Shown in pieces: positions 19,089-28,015 of a stretch of DNA of 64,000 bases. A program made the position numbers and the translations under genes. Under the pieces are notes generated by a model, which was given only the letters and a program-made list of their open reading frames with translations, was not told the DNA's origin and searched no databases. This DNA comes from Blastococcus sp. PRF04-17 (lineage in GTDB: Bacteria > Actinomycetota > Actinomycetes > Mycobacteriales > Geodermatophilaceae), in the NCBI RefSeq assembly GCF_023016265.1, contig NZ_CP095412.1:620001-684000 (forward strand). Reading direction: 5' to 3'. Every line of letters begins with the position of its first letter. Position 1 is the stretch's first letter.

Positions 19089-20348
19089 TCAGCCGAATGC
19101 GGCGACCGTCCGGTCCAGGTAGTCGTTGCGGAAGGCGCCGCGCGGGTCCAGACGCCGGACGAGCTCGCGGAACTCGGGCAGCCGCGGGTACAGCCGCTCG
19201 AGGTCGCCGGCGCTCGTGGTGAACAGCTTGCCCCAGTGCGGCCGGCCGCCGTACGGGGCGAGGGCCGCCTCGATCTCCGGCAGCAGCGCACGCACCGCCG
19301 GCTCGTCGGGCAGCCAGGTGAAGTGCAGCGCGAGGACGTCGGTGCCCTGCGCCGGGCTCAGCCACAGGTCGTCGGCGGCCACCGTGCGGAGCTCGCCGGC
19401 CTGCAGCAGCGGCGCGATCCGGTCGGCGAGCGAGCGCAGCGCCCCGACGGCCGCCCGCCCGTGCCGGCGCGGGACGAAGTACTCGCTCTGCAGTTCCTCG
19501 CCCCGGCTCGGGGTGAAGCCGGTGCGGAAGTGCGGGAGCCGCTCGTGCCACGCCCCGGGCGCGCCGAGCTGCTCGGTGAGGCTCTCGACCGGCGCGCCCT
19601 CGAGCATGTGGGTCGGTGCCGTCGCCGCCCGGGCGCCGAAGAAGTCCTCCGGCGACGCCGCGTGCTCGTCGGTGCGCGACTTGACCCAGACCTGGGTGAT
19701 CCGGTGCCAGTCGGTGAAGACGCTGACGCTGTAGGCGGCGTCGGACACCGCGTCGAAGTCGGCCAGCAGCCGGTCCCACGTCAGGCCCAGGTAGACGGTG
19801 GTCCGGACGTCGAAGGTGGGCTGGAACCGCAGGCCGATCCGGGTGACGACACCCAGCGCGCCGAGGTGGACCACCGCGCCGGCGAAGTCGGAGTCGTCGG
19901 GAGTGAGGGTGACGAGCTCGCCGTCGGACCGGACGATCTCCAGGCCGGCGACCGAGCTGCTCAGCGTGCCGTTGCGACCACCGGAGCCGTGCGTCCCGGT
20001 GGCGGTGGCCCCCACGACGGTGATGTGCGGCAGAGAGGCGAGGTTGGCCAGCGCGTAGCCGTGCTCGGCCAGCCCGACGACGAGCTCGCTGTACCGCATG
20101 CCGCCGGGCACCCAGGCGAGGCCGCCGTCCTCGCCGCGTTCGACGTCCACCTCGGCGCGCAGCGCGTCGAGGACCACGAGGTCACCGGTCGTGTCGGCGA
20201 TGTCGTTGAAGCAGTGCCGCGAGCCGAGCACCTTGACCCGGTCGGCGCCGGCGACGAGTTCCTGCAGCTCCGCGAGGGTCTCCGGCCGGTGCACGCGGGC
20301 CGCCCCGTAGCGGAGGTTGCCCGCCCAGTTCGTGCCGGCCCCGCTCAC
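19089..20348 (-). CDS. FAD-linked oxidase, D-arabinono-1,4-lactone oxidase-like
   Basis: This 419-aa protein has an N-terminal VAO-type FAD domain. KVLGSRHCFNDIADTTGD covers the pyrophosphate loop, and ITVVGATATGTHGSG completes it. The C-terminal aldonolactone-oxidase domain ends HWGKLFTT then FRNDYLDR, the typical substrate-side motifs (HWGK and the F-x-N-x-Y ending). Such enzymes oxidise sugar lactones or sugar alcohols using O2 or another acceptor. The GTG start lies 22 bp after the stop of the MetE-like gene, so the two are probably co-transcribed; why these functions pair is not obvious. Confidence 0.9.
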   Translation of the reverse strand: MSGAGTNWAGNLRYGAARVHRPETLAELQELVAGADRVKVLGSRHCFNDIADTTGDLVVLDALRAEVDVERGEDGGLAWVPGGMRYSELVVGLAEHGYALANLASLPHITVVGATATGTHGSGGRNGTLSSSVAGLEIVRSDGELVTLTPDDSDFAGAVVHLGALGVVTRIGLRFQPTFDVRTTVYLGLTWDRLLADFDAVSDAAYSVSVFTDWHRITQVWVKSRTDEHAASPEDFFGARAATAPTHMLEGAPVESLTEQLGAPGAWHERLPHFRTGFTPSRGEELQSEYFVPRRHGRAAVGALRSLADRIAPLLQAGELRTVAADDLWLSPAQGTDVLALHFTWLPDEPAVRALLPEIEAALAPYGGRPHWGKLFTTSAGDLERLYPRLPEFRELVRRLDPRGAFRNDYLDRTVAAFG

Positions 20349-20370
20349 GGCTGCGTCCCGAACCACCCGG

Positions 20371-21405
20371 CTACAACTCCGCGCGCAGGATCGCGGCCGC
20401 CTCGGCGAGGGCACACATCTTGCCGACGGCCGACGCCCGCGGGAGGTACTTCAGCCCGCAGTCGCTGGAGAGCATGAGGGCGTCGACGTCGACGTCGTCG
20501 AGGGCCCGGCGCACCCGGTCGGCGATCATCTGCGGCGTCTCCACCTCCGGCGTGGACAGGTCGAGGACGCCCAGGGCGATGCCCTTGCCGCGGAGCGGGC
20601 GCAGCGTCGCCGGGTCCAGGTGCGACTGGGCCGTCTCGACGGAGATCGCCGCGGCCGGGGTGTCGGCCAGCTCCGGCAGGAAGGAGTAGCCCTCCGGGCG
20701 CTCGGCCACCATGGCGGCGTAGCCGAAGCAGAGATGCACGTGGACCGGCCCGGGCGCGCCCTCGATGGCCCGGGTGACCGCCTCGGCGCCGTACTCGCGG
20801 GCGACGTCCGGACGGGCCTGCAGCCACGGCTCGTCGATCTGGACGATGTCGGCGCCGGCCGCGAACAGGTCGGCGATCTCCTCGCGGACCACGTCGGCGT
20901 ACGCCAGGGCCAGCGCGCGGTCGTCGGCGTAGTGGTCGTTCTGCGCCTGCTGCGCCATCGTGAACGGCCCCGGCACGGTGATCTTGACGGCGCGGTCGGT
21001 GTGCGCCCGGAGGAAGCGGACGTCGTCGACCTGGACGGGTGCCGGACGGCGGATCTCGCCGGTGACCCGCGGCACGGGGATGTCGATGCCCGAGCGGTTG
21101 CGCACGGTGCCGGGCGAGTCCAGGTCCAGGCCCTCCAGCGCGGTCGCGAAGTGGTTGGAGTAGGACTCCCGGCGGATCTCGCCGTCGGTCAGCACGTCGA
21201 GACCCGCCTCCTCCTGCGCGCGGATGGCGGCCAGCGTGGCGTCGTCCTGGGCCTCCTGGAGGAACTGCGGATCGACCCGCCAGAGCTCCTTGGCGCGGAC
21301 CCGGGGCGGGAACTGGTGACCCAGCCGGTCGCGGTCGATCAGCCAGTCGGGCTGCGGCAGGCTGCCGACGACCATCGTGGGCAGCGGGGGCAACGGGGCG
21401 GGCAT
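20371..21405 (-). CDS. MetE-like cobalamin-independent methyltransferase (C-terminal domain type)
   Basis: This 344-aa protein corresponds to the catalytic C-terminal half of MetE (full MetE is about 750 aa). IQIDEPWLQ is a conserved substrate-binding motif. The zinc ligands are candidates in HVHLCFGY and LSSDCGLKYLP. Stand-alone proteins of this type are common and some use methyl donors other than folate polyglutamate. ATG at 21403-21405 is supported by AGGAGA seven bases upstream. It is divergent from the TSUP transporter gene. A perfect CCTACGTAGG palindrome lies in the promoter gap. Confidence 0.88.
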   Translation of the reverse strand: MPAPLPPLPTMVVGSLPQPDWLIDRDRLGHQFPPRVRAKELWRVDPQFLQEAQDDATLAAIRAQEEAGLDVLTDGEIRRESYSNHFATALEGLDLDSPGTVRNRSGIDIPVPRVTGEIRRPAPVQVDDVRFLRAHTDRAVKITVPGPFTMAQQAQNDHYADDRALALAYADVVREEIADLFAAGADIVQIDEPWLQARPDVAREYGAEAVTRAIEGAPGPVHVHLCFGYAAMVAERPEGYSFLPELADTPAAAISVETAQSHLDPATLRPLRGKGIALGVLDLSTPEVETPQMIADRVRRALDDVDVDALMLSSDCGLKYLPRASAVGKMCALAEAAAILRAEL

Positions 21406-21440
21406 GCGGTTCTCCTGTCGGGGCACGGGCTCCATCTCAA

Positions 21441-21450
21441 CCTACGTAGG
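21441..21450. promoter_or_regulatory. Perfect palindrome in divergent promoter region
   Basis: The sequence CCTACGTAGG is a perfect 10-bp palindrome. It is centred in the 65-bp gap between the MetE-like gene and the TSUP transporter gene. The position fits an operator shared by both divergent promoters. No regulator gene adjoins, so the binding protein is unknown. Confidence 0.4.
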
Positions 21451-21470
21451 GTGGCCGGAGTGAGCCGGGC

Positions 21471-22292
21471 ATGAACGACGCGTTCGCCGCGCTGCTCCCC
21501 GACGGGCTCACGGCGACTGTCTTCGCGCTCGTCCTGGCCGCCGGGCTCGCGGCCGGCTTCGTGGACGCGGTGGTCGGTGGAGGCGGGCTCCTGCAGCTGC
21601 CCGCGCTGCTGCTCGTGCCGGGGATGAGTCCGGTCCAGGCGCTGGCGACGAACAAGCTGGGTTCCATCTTCGGCACCACCACCAGCGCAGTCACGTACTA
21701 CCGGCGGATCCGGCCCGACCTCGGGACGGCGCTCCCCATGGCCGGCACCGCGCTGGCCAGCGGCTGCATCGGGGCATCGATCGCCTCGCTGCTCCCCCCC
21801 GCGGTGTTCAAGCCGGTCATCGTCGTCGCGCTCGTGGGCATCGCCGTCTTCACGGTGCCCCGCCCGGCCCTCGGCGAGGTGACCGCGCTGCGGCACAGCG
21901 GGCGCCGGCACCACGGCACGGCCGGCGCGATCGGCGCCGTCATCGGGTTCTACGACGGCATCCTGGGGCCCGGCACCGGGTCTTTCCTGGTGTTCGCGAT
22001 GGTGTCGCTGCTGGGCTACGACTTCCTGAACGCCAGCGCCAAGGCCAAGATCGTCAACGCCGCCACCAACCTGGGCGCGCTGCTGTTCTTCGTGCCCCAC
22101 GGCTCGGTGTTCTGGGTGCTCGGCATCCTGCTCGGGCTGGCCAACATGGTCGGTGGCTACCTCGGCGCCCGGACGGCGACGGCGCGGGGGAGCCGCTTCA
22201 TCCGCATCGCCTTCCTGGTCGTGGTGGCCGCGCTGATCAGCCGTCTCGGCTGGGACGTCTGGAGCGAGAACCTCCAGCCGATGCTCGCCTGA
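21471..22292 (+). CDS. TSUP (TauE/SafE) family anion transporter
   Basis: This 273-aa protein has about eight hydrophobic segments and an internal repeat. The first half has GFVDAVVGGGGLLQLPALLL and the second GFYDGILGPGTGSFLVFAM. These paired G-x-x-D-x-x-x-G-x-G motifs mark the TauE/SafE/TSUP family, which exports or imports sulfite, sulfonates and related anions. Placement opposite a methionine-synthase-like gene is compatible with sulfur metabolism, though this is inference. The ATG is the first in frame after the palindromic spacer. Confidence 0.9.
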   Translation: MNDAFAALLPDGLTATVFALVLAAGLAAGFVDAVVGGGGLLQLPALLLVPGMSPVQALATNKLGSIFGTTTSAVTYYRRIRPDLGTALPMAGTALASGCIGASIASLLPPAVFKPVIVVALVGIAVFTVPRPALGEVTALRHSGRRHHGTAGAIGAVIGFYDGILGPGTGSFLVFAMVSLLGYDFLNASAKAKIVNAATNLGALLFFVPHGSVFWVLGILLGLANMVGGYLGARTATARGSRFIRIAFLVVVAALISRLGWDVWSENLQPMLA

Positions 22293-22432
22293 CGACGGCG
22301 GCGGGCGTCCACCCTGCTGATCCACGCCTGGATCTCTTCGCCACGTGCGTCAGGCGCAGGAACTCGTCGTCGACGGAGCGAGCCGCGCTGCCCGCACAGG
22401 GTCCCGGATGTCGTTCACGCCCAGCGCGACGG

Positions 22433-23401
22433 TCAGTTCGGTTTCGGCGATCCGGGCTCGACGACGACCTTGCCGAGCGCCCGGCCCGCACCGACGTGCG
22501 CCAGCGCCTGCGCGACCTCGTCGAGGGCGAACGTCCGGTCGATGTGGACGTCGACCGCGCCGCTCGAGCAGAGCTCGGCGAGCCGGGTGAACGATGCCGG
22601 CCCCTGCCGCACGACGAGTACGCCCATGCGGCGGCCGGTGAGCCGCGCGGCCGGCGCACCCACCACGAGCACGCGCAGCAGCGCGCGGACCGAGCCGCCC
22701 ACGCACCGGTACCGGCCGCCGGGGGTCAGGGCCCGGCGGTAGGCGAAGACCGACCGGTGGGCGACCAGGTCGAGGATCAGGTCGTAGGGCTCCCGGCGCG
22801 TGAAGTCCTCGCGGCGGTAGTCGACGACCTCGTCCGCGCCGAGGGAACGCAGGAACTCGAGCTTGTGCTCGTTGTCCACGCCGGTCACGTGGGCGCCGAG
22901 CCGCTTGGCCAGCTGGACGGCGAACGAGCCGGAGCCGCCGCCCGCCCCGTTGATCAGCACCCGTCGGCCCACGTCGGCGCCGGCGGTGCCCTGCAGCGCG
23001 ATGGCGCCCGCCTGGGGGATGGTGGACGCCTGGGCGAAGGTGAGCCCCGCCGGCTTGCGGGCCAGCGCGGACTCCGCGGCGACGGCGTACTCGGCGAGGC
23101 CGCCCATCAGCGCCAGGTTGTCGCCGTACACCTCGTCGCCCGCGGCGAACCGGGTCACGCCCGCGCCGACGGCCGCCACCCGGCCGGCGATGTCCGAGCC
23201 GAGCGTGCGGTGGGCGGGCGAGCGGAGCCCGCCCAGACGGGCGTAGAAGGGTGCGCCGACCAGGCACTCCCAGTCGCTGAGGTTCAGCGAGGTGGCGGCC
23301 ACCTCGACCAGGACCTGACCCGGCCCCGGCGCCGGCACGGGCACCTCCTCGACGCGCACCACGTCGGGTGGGCCGTACCGGTCGTACACCGCCGCTCTCA
23401 C
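22433..23401 (-). CDS. MDR-family NAD(P)-dependent alcohol dehydrogenase/quinone oxidoreductase
   Basis: This 322-aa medium-chain dehydrogenase/reductase has the N-terminal GroES-like domain (SDIAGRVAAVGAGVTRFAAG) and a Rossmann motif (VLINGAGGGSGSFAVQLAK). The structural-zinc Cys cluster is missing, so it is of the zinc-free quinone-oxidoreductase-like type. It would reduce a quinone, enal or aldehyde with NADPH; the substrate is not deducible. The GTG start directly precedes RAAVYDRYGPPDV, the usual N-terminus. The alpha/beta hydrolase gene ends 23 bp upstream on the same strand. Confidence 0.9.
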   Translation of the reverse strand: MRAAVYDRYGPPDVVRVEEVPVPAPGPGQVLVEVAATSLNLSDWECLVGAPFYARLGGLRSPAHRTLGSDIAGRVAAVGAGVTRFAAGDEVYGDNLALMGGLAEYAVAAESALARKPAGLTFAQASTIPQAGAIALQGTAGADVGRRVLINGAGGGSGSFAVQLAKRLGAHVTGVDNEHKLEFLRSLGADEVVDYRREDFTRREPYDLILDLVAHRSVFAYRRALTPGGRYRCVGGSVRALLRVLVVGAPAARLTGRRMGVLVVRQGPASFTRLAELCSSGAVDVHIDRTFALDEVAQALAHVGAGRALGKVVVEPGSPKPN

Positions 23402-23424
23402 GCGGGGAACCGTAGGGGACCGGG

Positions 23425-24312
23425 TCACCCGGCCGGGGACGCGAGCACCTCCCGCAGGCGTGCGGCGAAGGCGTCGGGCTCGCCCGTCTGGCCGTACTCG
23501 CCGCCGAGGAAGCCGGCGTGACCGCCGGGGAAGTGGACCGGCGACGTCCCCAGCCGCTCGGCGACGGCCTGGGCGCCGCGGTGGGCCAGCTCGCCGCCGG
23601 ACTCGACGCCCGCGGCGATCACGAGCCGGGTCGAGGCGGCTCGCAGCGCGTCGAAGTCCGGCTCGTAGTGGGTGCAGGAGACGATGTTCTGGCCGACGAG
23701 CACGTCGTCCCGCGAGCCGTCGTCCTCGGTGGGCAGGCCGAACGTCGCCGGGTCCGGCGCCGGCTGATCGAGGTACTCGGCGGTGATCGGCCCCCGGTGG
23801 CCGACGATGGCGATGAACTTCGCCATCGCCGGGCCGAGCCCGTCGCGGCGGTAGGTCTCGCCGATGTCGGTGCACGCGGCCAGGGCGTGCTCGCGGTCCG
23901 GCAGCAGGGCGGCGGCCGGCGGCTCGTGCGCGACGAGGGTGCGCACCTGGTCGGGACGGCGGGCGACCAGTGCCAGCGCGTTGATCGCCCCGCCGCTGCT
24001 CGCGAAGAGGTCGACCGGTCCGCCGCCGAGGGCGGCGATGATCCGCGAGACGTCGTCCGCGTGCTCCTCGGGGGTGGACGTCGCCGCGCCGTCCGTGCGC
24101 CGGCTGCGCTCGGCGCCGCGCGGGTCGTAGGTGACGACCGTGCGGTCGGCGAAGTGCCCGGCCAGCGTGCCGAAGCCGGCCGCTCCCATGGGTGAGCCGA
24201 TCAGGAACAGCGGGAGCGCGTCCCCGTGACCGCCCGTCCGCACGTCGTAGGTCAGGACCGCGCCGGGCACCTCGAGGGTGTGCGTGGTCATGCTGGTCGT
24301 CGCCGTGGTCAT
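23425..24312 (-). CDS. Alpha/beta-fold hydrolase
   Basis: This 295-aa protein has the canonical order of the fold: LFLIGSPMGAAGFGTLAGHF near the oxyanion hole, then TVVTYDPRGAERS. The nucleophile elbow is LFASSGGAINAL (S-S-G-G in place of G-x-S-x-G). The late VHFPGGHAGFLGG carries the catalytic His. The substrate is unknown. The start ATG at 24310-24312 is preceded by AGGAGGAG. It probably shares a transcript with the downstream MDR dehydrogenase. Confidence 0.88.
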   Translation of the reverse strand: MTTATTSMTTHTLEVPGAVLTYDVRTGGHGDALPLFLIGSPMGAAGFGTLAGHFADRTVVTYDPRGAERSRRTDGAATSTPEEHADDVSRIIAALGGGPVDLFASSGGAINALALVARRPDQVRTLVAHEPPAAALLPDREHALAACTDIGETYRRDGLGPAMAKFIAIVGHRGPITAEYLDQPAPDPATFGLPTEDDGSRDDVLVGQNIVSCTHYEPDFDALRAASTRLVIAAGVESGGELAHRGAQAVAERLGTSPVHFPGGHAGFLGGEYGQTGEPDAFAARLREVLASPAG

Positions 24313-24389
24313 GCTGCCGCTCCTCCTGGGTCCGCTTCCCGTCACCCGTGCAGACGGGCAGCGAGGGCGGAACTCATCGGTGCGGCGGA

Positions 24390-25364
24390 TCAGTGCGCGC
24401 GCAGCGACCGCGGCCGCCACCGCAGCGACGAGAAGAACTGGCGGCCGTCGAACCAGCCGCCGGTCGAGCGGTCCGCCCGCGCCGACAGCTGGTCGACCTC
24501 GGCCCGGAGGGCGTCCTGCCGGCGCTCCAGGGCCCGGATCTCCGACCGCAGCGAGGACCGGCGACGCCGCAGGGCTCGTACCTCGGCCAGCGCGGCCCCG
24601 ACCCGCGCCGCGCCGTCGGCGTCCAGGCGCGCCCGCGTCGCGGCCGCCGCGGCGTCGGCCCGTCGTCGCTCCTCGCGTGCGCCGGCCAGCATCCCGACGA
24701 CGTCCTGCCGCGCGGCCAGCCGCGCCGCCGCCGCCTCCTCGAGCGCCCGCAGCCGGAGCTGCTCGGCGTGCTCGGCGGCGCGCTGCTCGATCACCCGCAC
24801 CTCCGCCAAGCGGGTGGCGGCCTCCGCGCGGGCCTCGGTGGCGGTCAGCTCGGCGTCGTCGACGATCCGGCCGGCCTGCGCGATCATGTCGCCGGCCGAC
24901 GCGGTGGCCTCGGCCACCAGGCGTCGCGCCTCGCGCTCGCCGTGCGCGACGACCTGCCGCGCGTGGGCGATCATGCCGAGCACCTGCAGGGAGGCGGCCG
25001 ACCGGTGGCTCTCGGCCTCGGCCCGGATGGACTCGGCCTCGTCGGCTGCCGCCGCGAGCATCGACCCGACGCGTCGCGACATCTGCAGGAACTCGCCGCC
25101 GCCCGCGGAGTGGGACAGCAGCTCCCGCGCCTCGTCGAGGGCCGCCCGGGTGCGCAGGTGCCGGCCCAGCAGGTCCTCCCGTTCCCGGTCGGCGGAGGCG
25201 AGTTCGTCCTCCGCCCACTGGACGTAGGTGTCGACCTGGAAGCGGTCGTATCCGGCCACGGCACGCCGGAACATGGGGCCGGCCTGGAAGACCGTCGGCA
25301 GGTCACCGGAGACGTTCGGCCGCCGGCGGTTCCGGGGCACGGGCGCGGCGAGCTCGGCGCTCAT
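24390..25364 (-). CDS. DivIVA/coiled-coil cell-envelope protein
   Basis: This 324-aa protein begins with a basic stretch, then MFRRAVAGYDRFQVDTYVQW, which resembles the DivIVA N-terminal membrane-targeting motif (GYD-x-x-Q-V-D-x-Y). About 250 residues of Ala/Glu/Arg-rich sequence with heptad character follow and end SLRSEIRALERRQDALRAEV. Such proteins act as scaffolds at the pole or septum in actinobacteria. It is a paralogue-like protein, not the essential DivIVA (Wag31), which sits in the dcw cluster. No partner gene is evident here. Confidence 0.75.
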   Translation of the reverse strand: MSAELAAPVPRNRRRPNVSGDLPTVFQAGPMFRRAVAGYDRFQVDTYVQWAEDELASADREREDLLGRHLRTRAALDEARELLSHSAGGGEFLQMSRRVGSMLAAAADEAESIRAEAESHRSAASLQVLGMIAHARQVVAHGEREARRLVAEATASAGDMIAQAGRIVDDAELTATEARAEAATRLAEVRVIEQRAAEHAEQLRLRALEEAAAARLAARQDVVGMLAGAREERRRADAAAAATRARLDADGAARVGAALAEVRALRRRRSSLRSEIRALERRQDALRAEVDQLSARADRSTGGWFDGRQFFSSLRWRPRSLRAH

Positions 25365-25625
25365 TCCAGCTGCCTCCCTCCGCAGTCGGGTCCGAGAAGG
25401 GAGACGCTACGGCCGCCGGAGGGCGGGTGCCCCCGTCGTCACGGCCGGCATCACCCGGAGGTGCGGGGTCGCCCCCTGATCCGGTTGCTCCCGCCACCGG
25501 CGGTGTCGCTGCGTGACGTCTCGCTCGGGCGGGTGAGCCGGCCGTCCGGGGACGGTCCGGAGTCCGTCGTGCAACCGCATCCTCGTCCCATGGCCCCGGG
25601 AACTCCGCCGCAGCTGCCCGGCAGC

Positions 25626-25796
25626 ATGACCGTCCCCCTGCTGTTCGGCTGGGAGCAGATCCTGACCGTGCTGGCGGTCGTGGCGATCGTCGCGGTGCTG
25701 TTCGTCGTGGTCCGGTCGACTCGCGCCGACCGGACCGAGCGGTCGGAGTTCGACGCGTGGCTCGAGGGCCGGTCGGGTCGTCGCGGGGAGCCGTAG
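25626..25796 (+). CDS. Small single-helix membrane protein
   Basis: This 56-aa protein has one transmembrane helix (ILTVLAVVAIVAVLFVVVR) and a charged cytoplasmic tail. An alternative ATG in the same frame at 25590 would add 12 residues. The clear N-out helix and tail support a real gene, but nothing indicates function. About 260 bp upstream (25365-25625) holds no other feature I can see. Confidence 0.55.
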   Translation: MTVPLLFGWEQILTVLAVVAIVAVLFVVVRSTRADRTERSEFDAWLEGRSGRRGEP

Positions 25797-25849
25797 ACGC
25801 CGATGACGCCGACGGGCGGCGCCCCGCGGTCCACGTAGGCTGCGGAGGC

Positions 25850-26925
25850 ATGCAGGCCATCGGGCGCTACGACTTCGCAGGTCTCGAGCTCGAGGACCTC
25901 TATCGGCCGATCATCCCCGACCCGGCGCCCGGCTACGCCGACCAGGGGGATCCGTACCTGCTGACGGTGCCCGCGTCCTCCGGGAGCGAGTACGGGCACT
26001 ACCTGTACCACACCGACGTCTCGCCCGAGGGTGACCGCATCCCGGTCTACGGCAGCCACGACCTGCGGACGTTCGACCACCTCGGGCCTGCGCTGCGCAC
26101 CGATGCGCCCCTCAGCGAGCACTGGGCGCCGTGCGTGGTCTTCCACGAGGCGACGAGGCAGTACCACATGTTCTACTCGCGGAGCCGACCGAACCAGCCG
26201 AATGCCGACGTCGGGCAGCGGCTGCGCCGGGCGGTCGCCGACCGGCCGGAGGGCCCGTTCGTCGACCAGGGGAGTTCCCCCTGCAGCTCGAGACCGATTT
26301 CGCCATCGATGCCGACGTCTACGAGAGGTACGACCGCGACACCGGGGCGCCGGCCCACTTTCTCGCCTACGTCGTGGAGTTCTGGCACGAGGAGCGGGTG
26401 GGCGTCGGGATCGTCGAGGTCAGCCTCAGCCCCGACCTGAGCCGCCCGGTGACGCCGCCGCGCGTGCTGGTCAAGCCGTCCCTCGACGTCCAGCTCTACG
26501 AGCGCAACCGGTCCATGCCCTGGCAGGTCGGGAAGCGGGACTGGGCGGCGGGCGAGACCGTCGACTGGCACTGCATCGAGGCCCCCATCGGCGGGGTGGT
26601 CTCACCGGAGGGCACGACGTACTACCTGGACAGCTTCGGCAGCTACAAGGACGACACGTACGCCGTGGGCGCCGTGCGCGAGGAGGCCGACGGCACGCTC
26701 ACCGACCTGGCGGTCGAGGGGCACGCGGTCCTGCGGAGCGGAATGCTGCCGGGGATCACCAGCGCCGGCCACCCGTCCCTGGTGGCGCCCAACCTGCTCG
26801 TCTCGCACGGCCGGTTCAGTCCGCACGGCCAGCGGCAGGCATTCTTCGTGCCCCTGCTGTGGGACGACGTGGGGCGTCCCTTCTGCCCGGACAGGGACCA
26901 GCTGGTCAGCCTGCTGGAGCGGTAG
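25850..26925 (+). pseudogene. GH43-like beta-propeller glycoside hydrolase, interrupted by one frameshift
   Basis: Two frames together encode one protein of about 358 aa. The first part runs from ATG 25850 to about 26268. It contains DQGDPYLL, YLYHTDVSPEGD, the S-x-D-L block GSHDLRTFDHLG and EHWAPCV. The second continues from about 26272 to the TAG at 26923 with LETDFAIDADVYERYDRDTG and TYYLDSFGSYKDD. The order is that of GH43-type five-bladed propellers, including the internal IDA motif. The frames join if one G is added to the four-G run at 26269-26272, giving FVDQGEFPLQ. A sequencing error or a recent mutation would both explain this. A TagB/TagF-like transferase gene starts 3 bp later, suggesting a shared envelope-polymer role. 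Confidence 0.75.
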
Positions 26926-26928
26926 GTC

Positions 26929-27993
26929 GTGGCCGTGCGCTTCGTCTACAACTCGTTCTACGGCCGGTACTCCGACAGCCCGCGGGCGATCTACGAGCGG
27001 CTGGTCGGCGGGGGGCGCCACTCCCATGTCTGGCTGGTGGGGGAGGGGCACGAGCACGGCTTCCCGGCCGAGGCCGCGACGGTGCCGATCGGCAGCGCCG
27101 AGTGCATCGCCGTCCTCGAGTCCGCGGACGTCGTGGTCAGCAACACCTACCTGGAGCTGGACTGGACCAAGCGGCCGGACACCGTCTACCTGCAGACCTG
27201 GCACGGCACGCCGCTGAAGCGGATCCACTACGACGCGCCCGCGATCGGACCGGACGACCGGCTGCAGAAGCTGGACGTCGACATCGCGCGGTGGGACCAC
27301 CTGCTCTCCCCGAACCGACCCAGCACCGAACGCCTCCGTGCCGCGTTCCGGTACCGGGGGTCGGTGGTCGAGACCGGCTACCCCCGCAACGACCTCCTGC
27401 TCGCCGAGGACCGCGACCTGCGCCGTGCGGCTGTCCGCGCCGACCTCGGGCTCGACGACGCCACCACGGCGGTGCTGTACGTGCCCACGTGGCGCGACCA
27501 CGAGTACTACGAGCCCGAGGCCCGGCTCGGTCTGGACGTCGACGCGTTCACGTCGGGCATGGGGGAGGGCTGGTGCCTGCTCCCACGCGTGCACTACTAC
27601 ATGGCCGACCGGATCGCGGTGGCGGCGAACCCCGCCGTACGGGACGTGTCCTTCCACCCCGACATCCGGGAGCTGTACCTCGCGGCCGACGTACTGGTCA
27701 CCGACTACTCGTCGGCGATGTTCGACTTCGCCGTCACCGGCAAGCCGATGATCTTCTACACCTACGACTTCGCCCACTACCGGGACACCGTCCGCGGCTT
27801 CTACTTCGACTTCGTCCCCGACGCGCCGGGGCCGGTCGTGCACACGTTGCCCGCCCTCCTGGAGGCGCTGTCCGGGCTCGACGCCGTGCAGGGGGAGTAC
27901 GCGGACCGCTACCGCCGCTTCCAGGAGACCTTCTGCCACCTCGAGGACGGCCACGCCACCGACCGGGTCCTCCGGCTGCTGCCGGCTCGCTGA
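26929..27993 (+). CDS. CDP-glycerol:glycerophosphate glycerophosphotransferase-like (TagB/TagF family)
   Basis: This 354-aa protein has the family core YLQTWHGTPLKRIHY and the later VTDYSSAMFDFAVTGKPMIF, which form the nucleotide-binding site of teichoic-acid glycerophosphotransferases. LYVPTWRDHEYY is also typical. Such enzymes add glycerol-phosphate (or ribitol-phosphate) to wall polymers at the inner membrane face. The GTG start lies 3 bp after the GH43-like gene, so they form an operon. Actinobacterial members often act in cell-wall glycopolymer synthesis; the acceptor is unknown. Confidence 0.9.
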   Translation: MAVRFVYNSFYGRYSDSPRAIYERLVGGGRHSHVWLVGEGHEHGFPAEAATVPIGSAECIAVLESADVVVSNTYLELDWTKRPDTVYLQTWHGTPLKRIHYDAPAIGPDDRLQKLDVDIARWDHLLSPNRPSTERLRAAFRYRGSVVETGYPRNDLLLAEDRDLRRAAVRADLGLDDATTAVLYVPTWRDHEYYEPEARLGLDVDAFTSGMGEGWCLLPRVHYYMADRIAVAANPAVRDVSFHPDIRELYLAADVLVTDYSSAMFDFAVTGKPMIFYTYDFAHYRDTVRGFYFDFVPDAPGPVVHTLPALLEALSGLDAVQGEYADRYRRFQETFCHLEDGHATDRVLRLLPAR

Positions 27994-28015
27994 CCGCGGC
28001 CGGCCCCTCCGGCCG

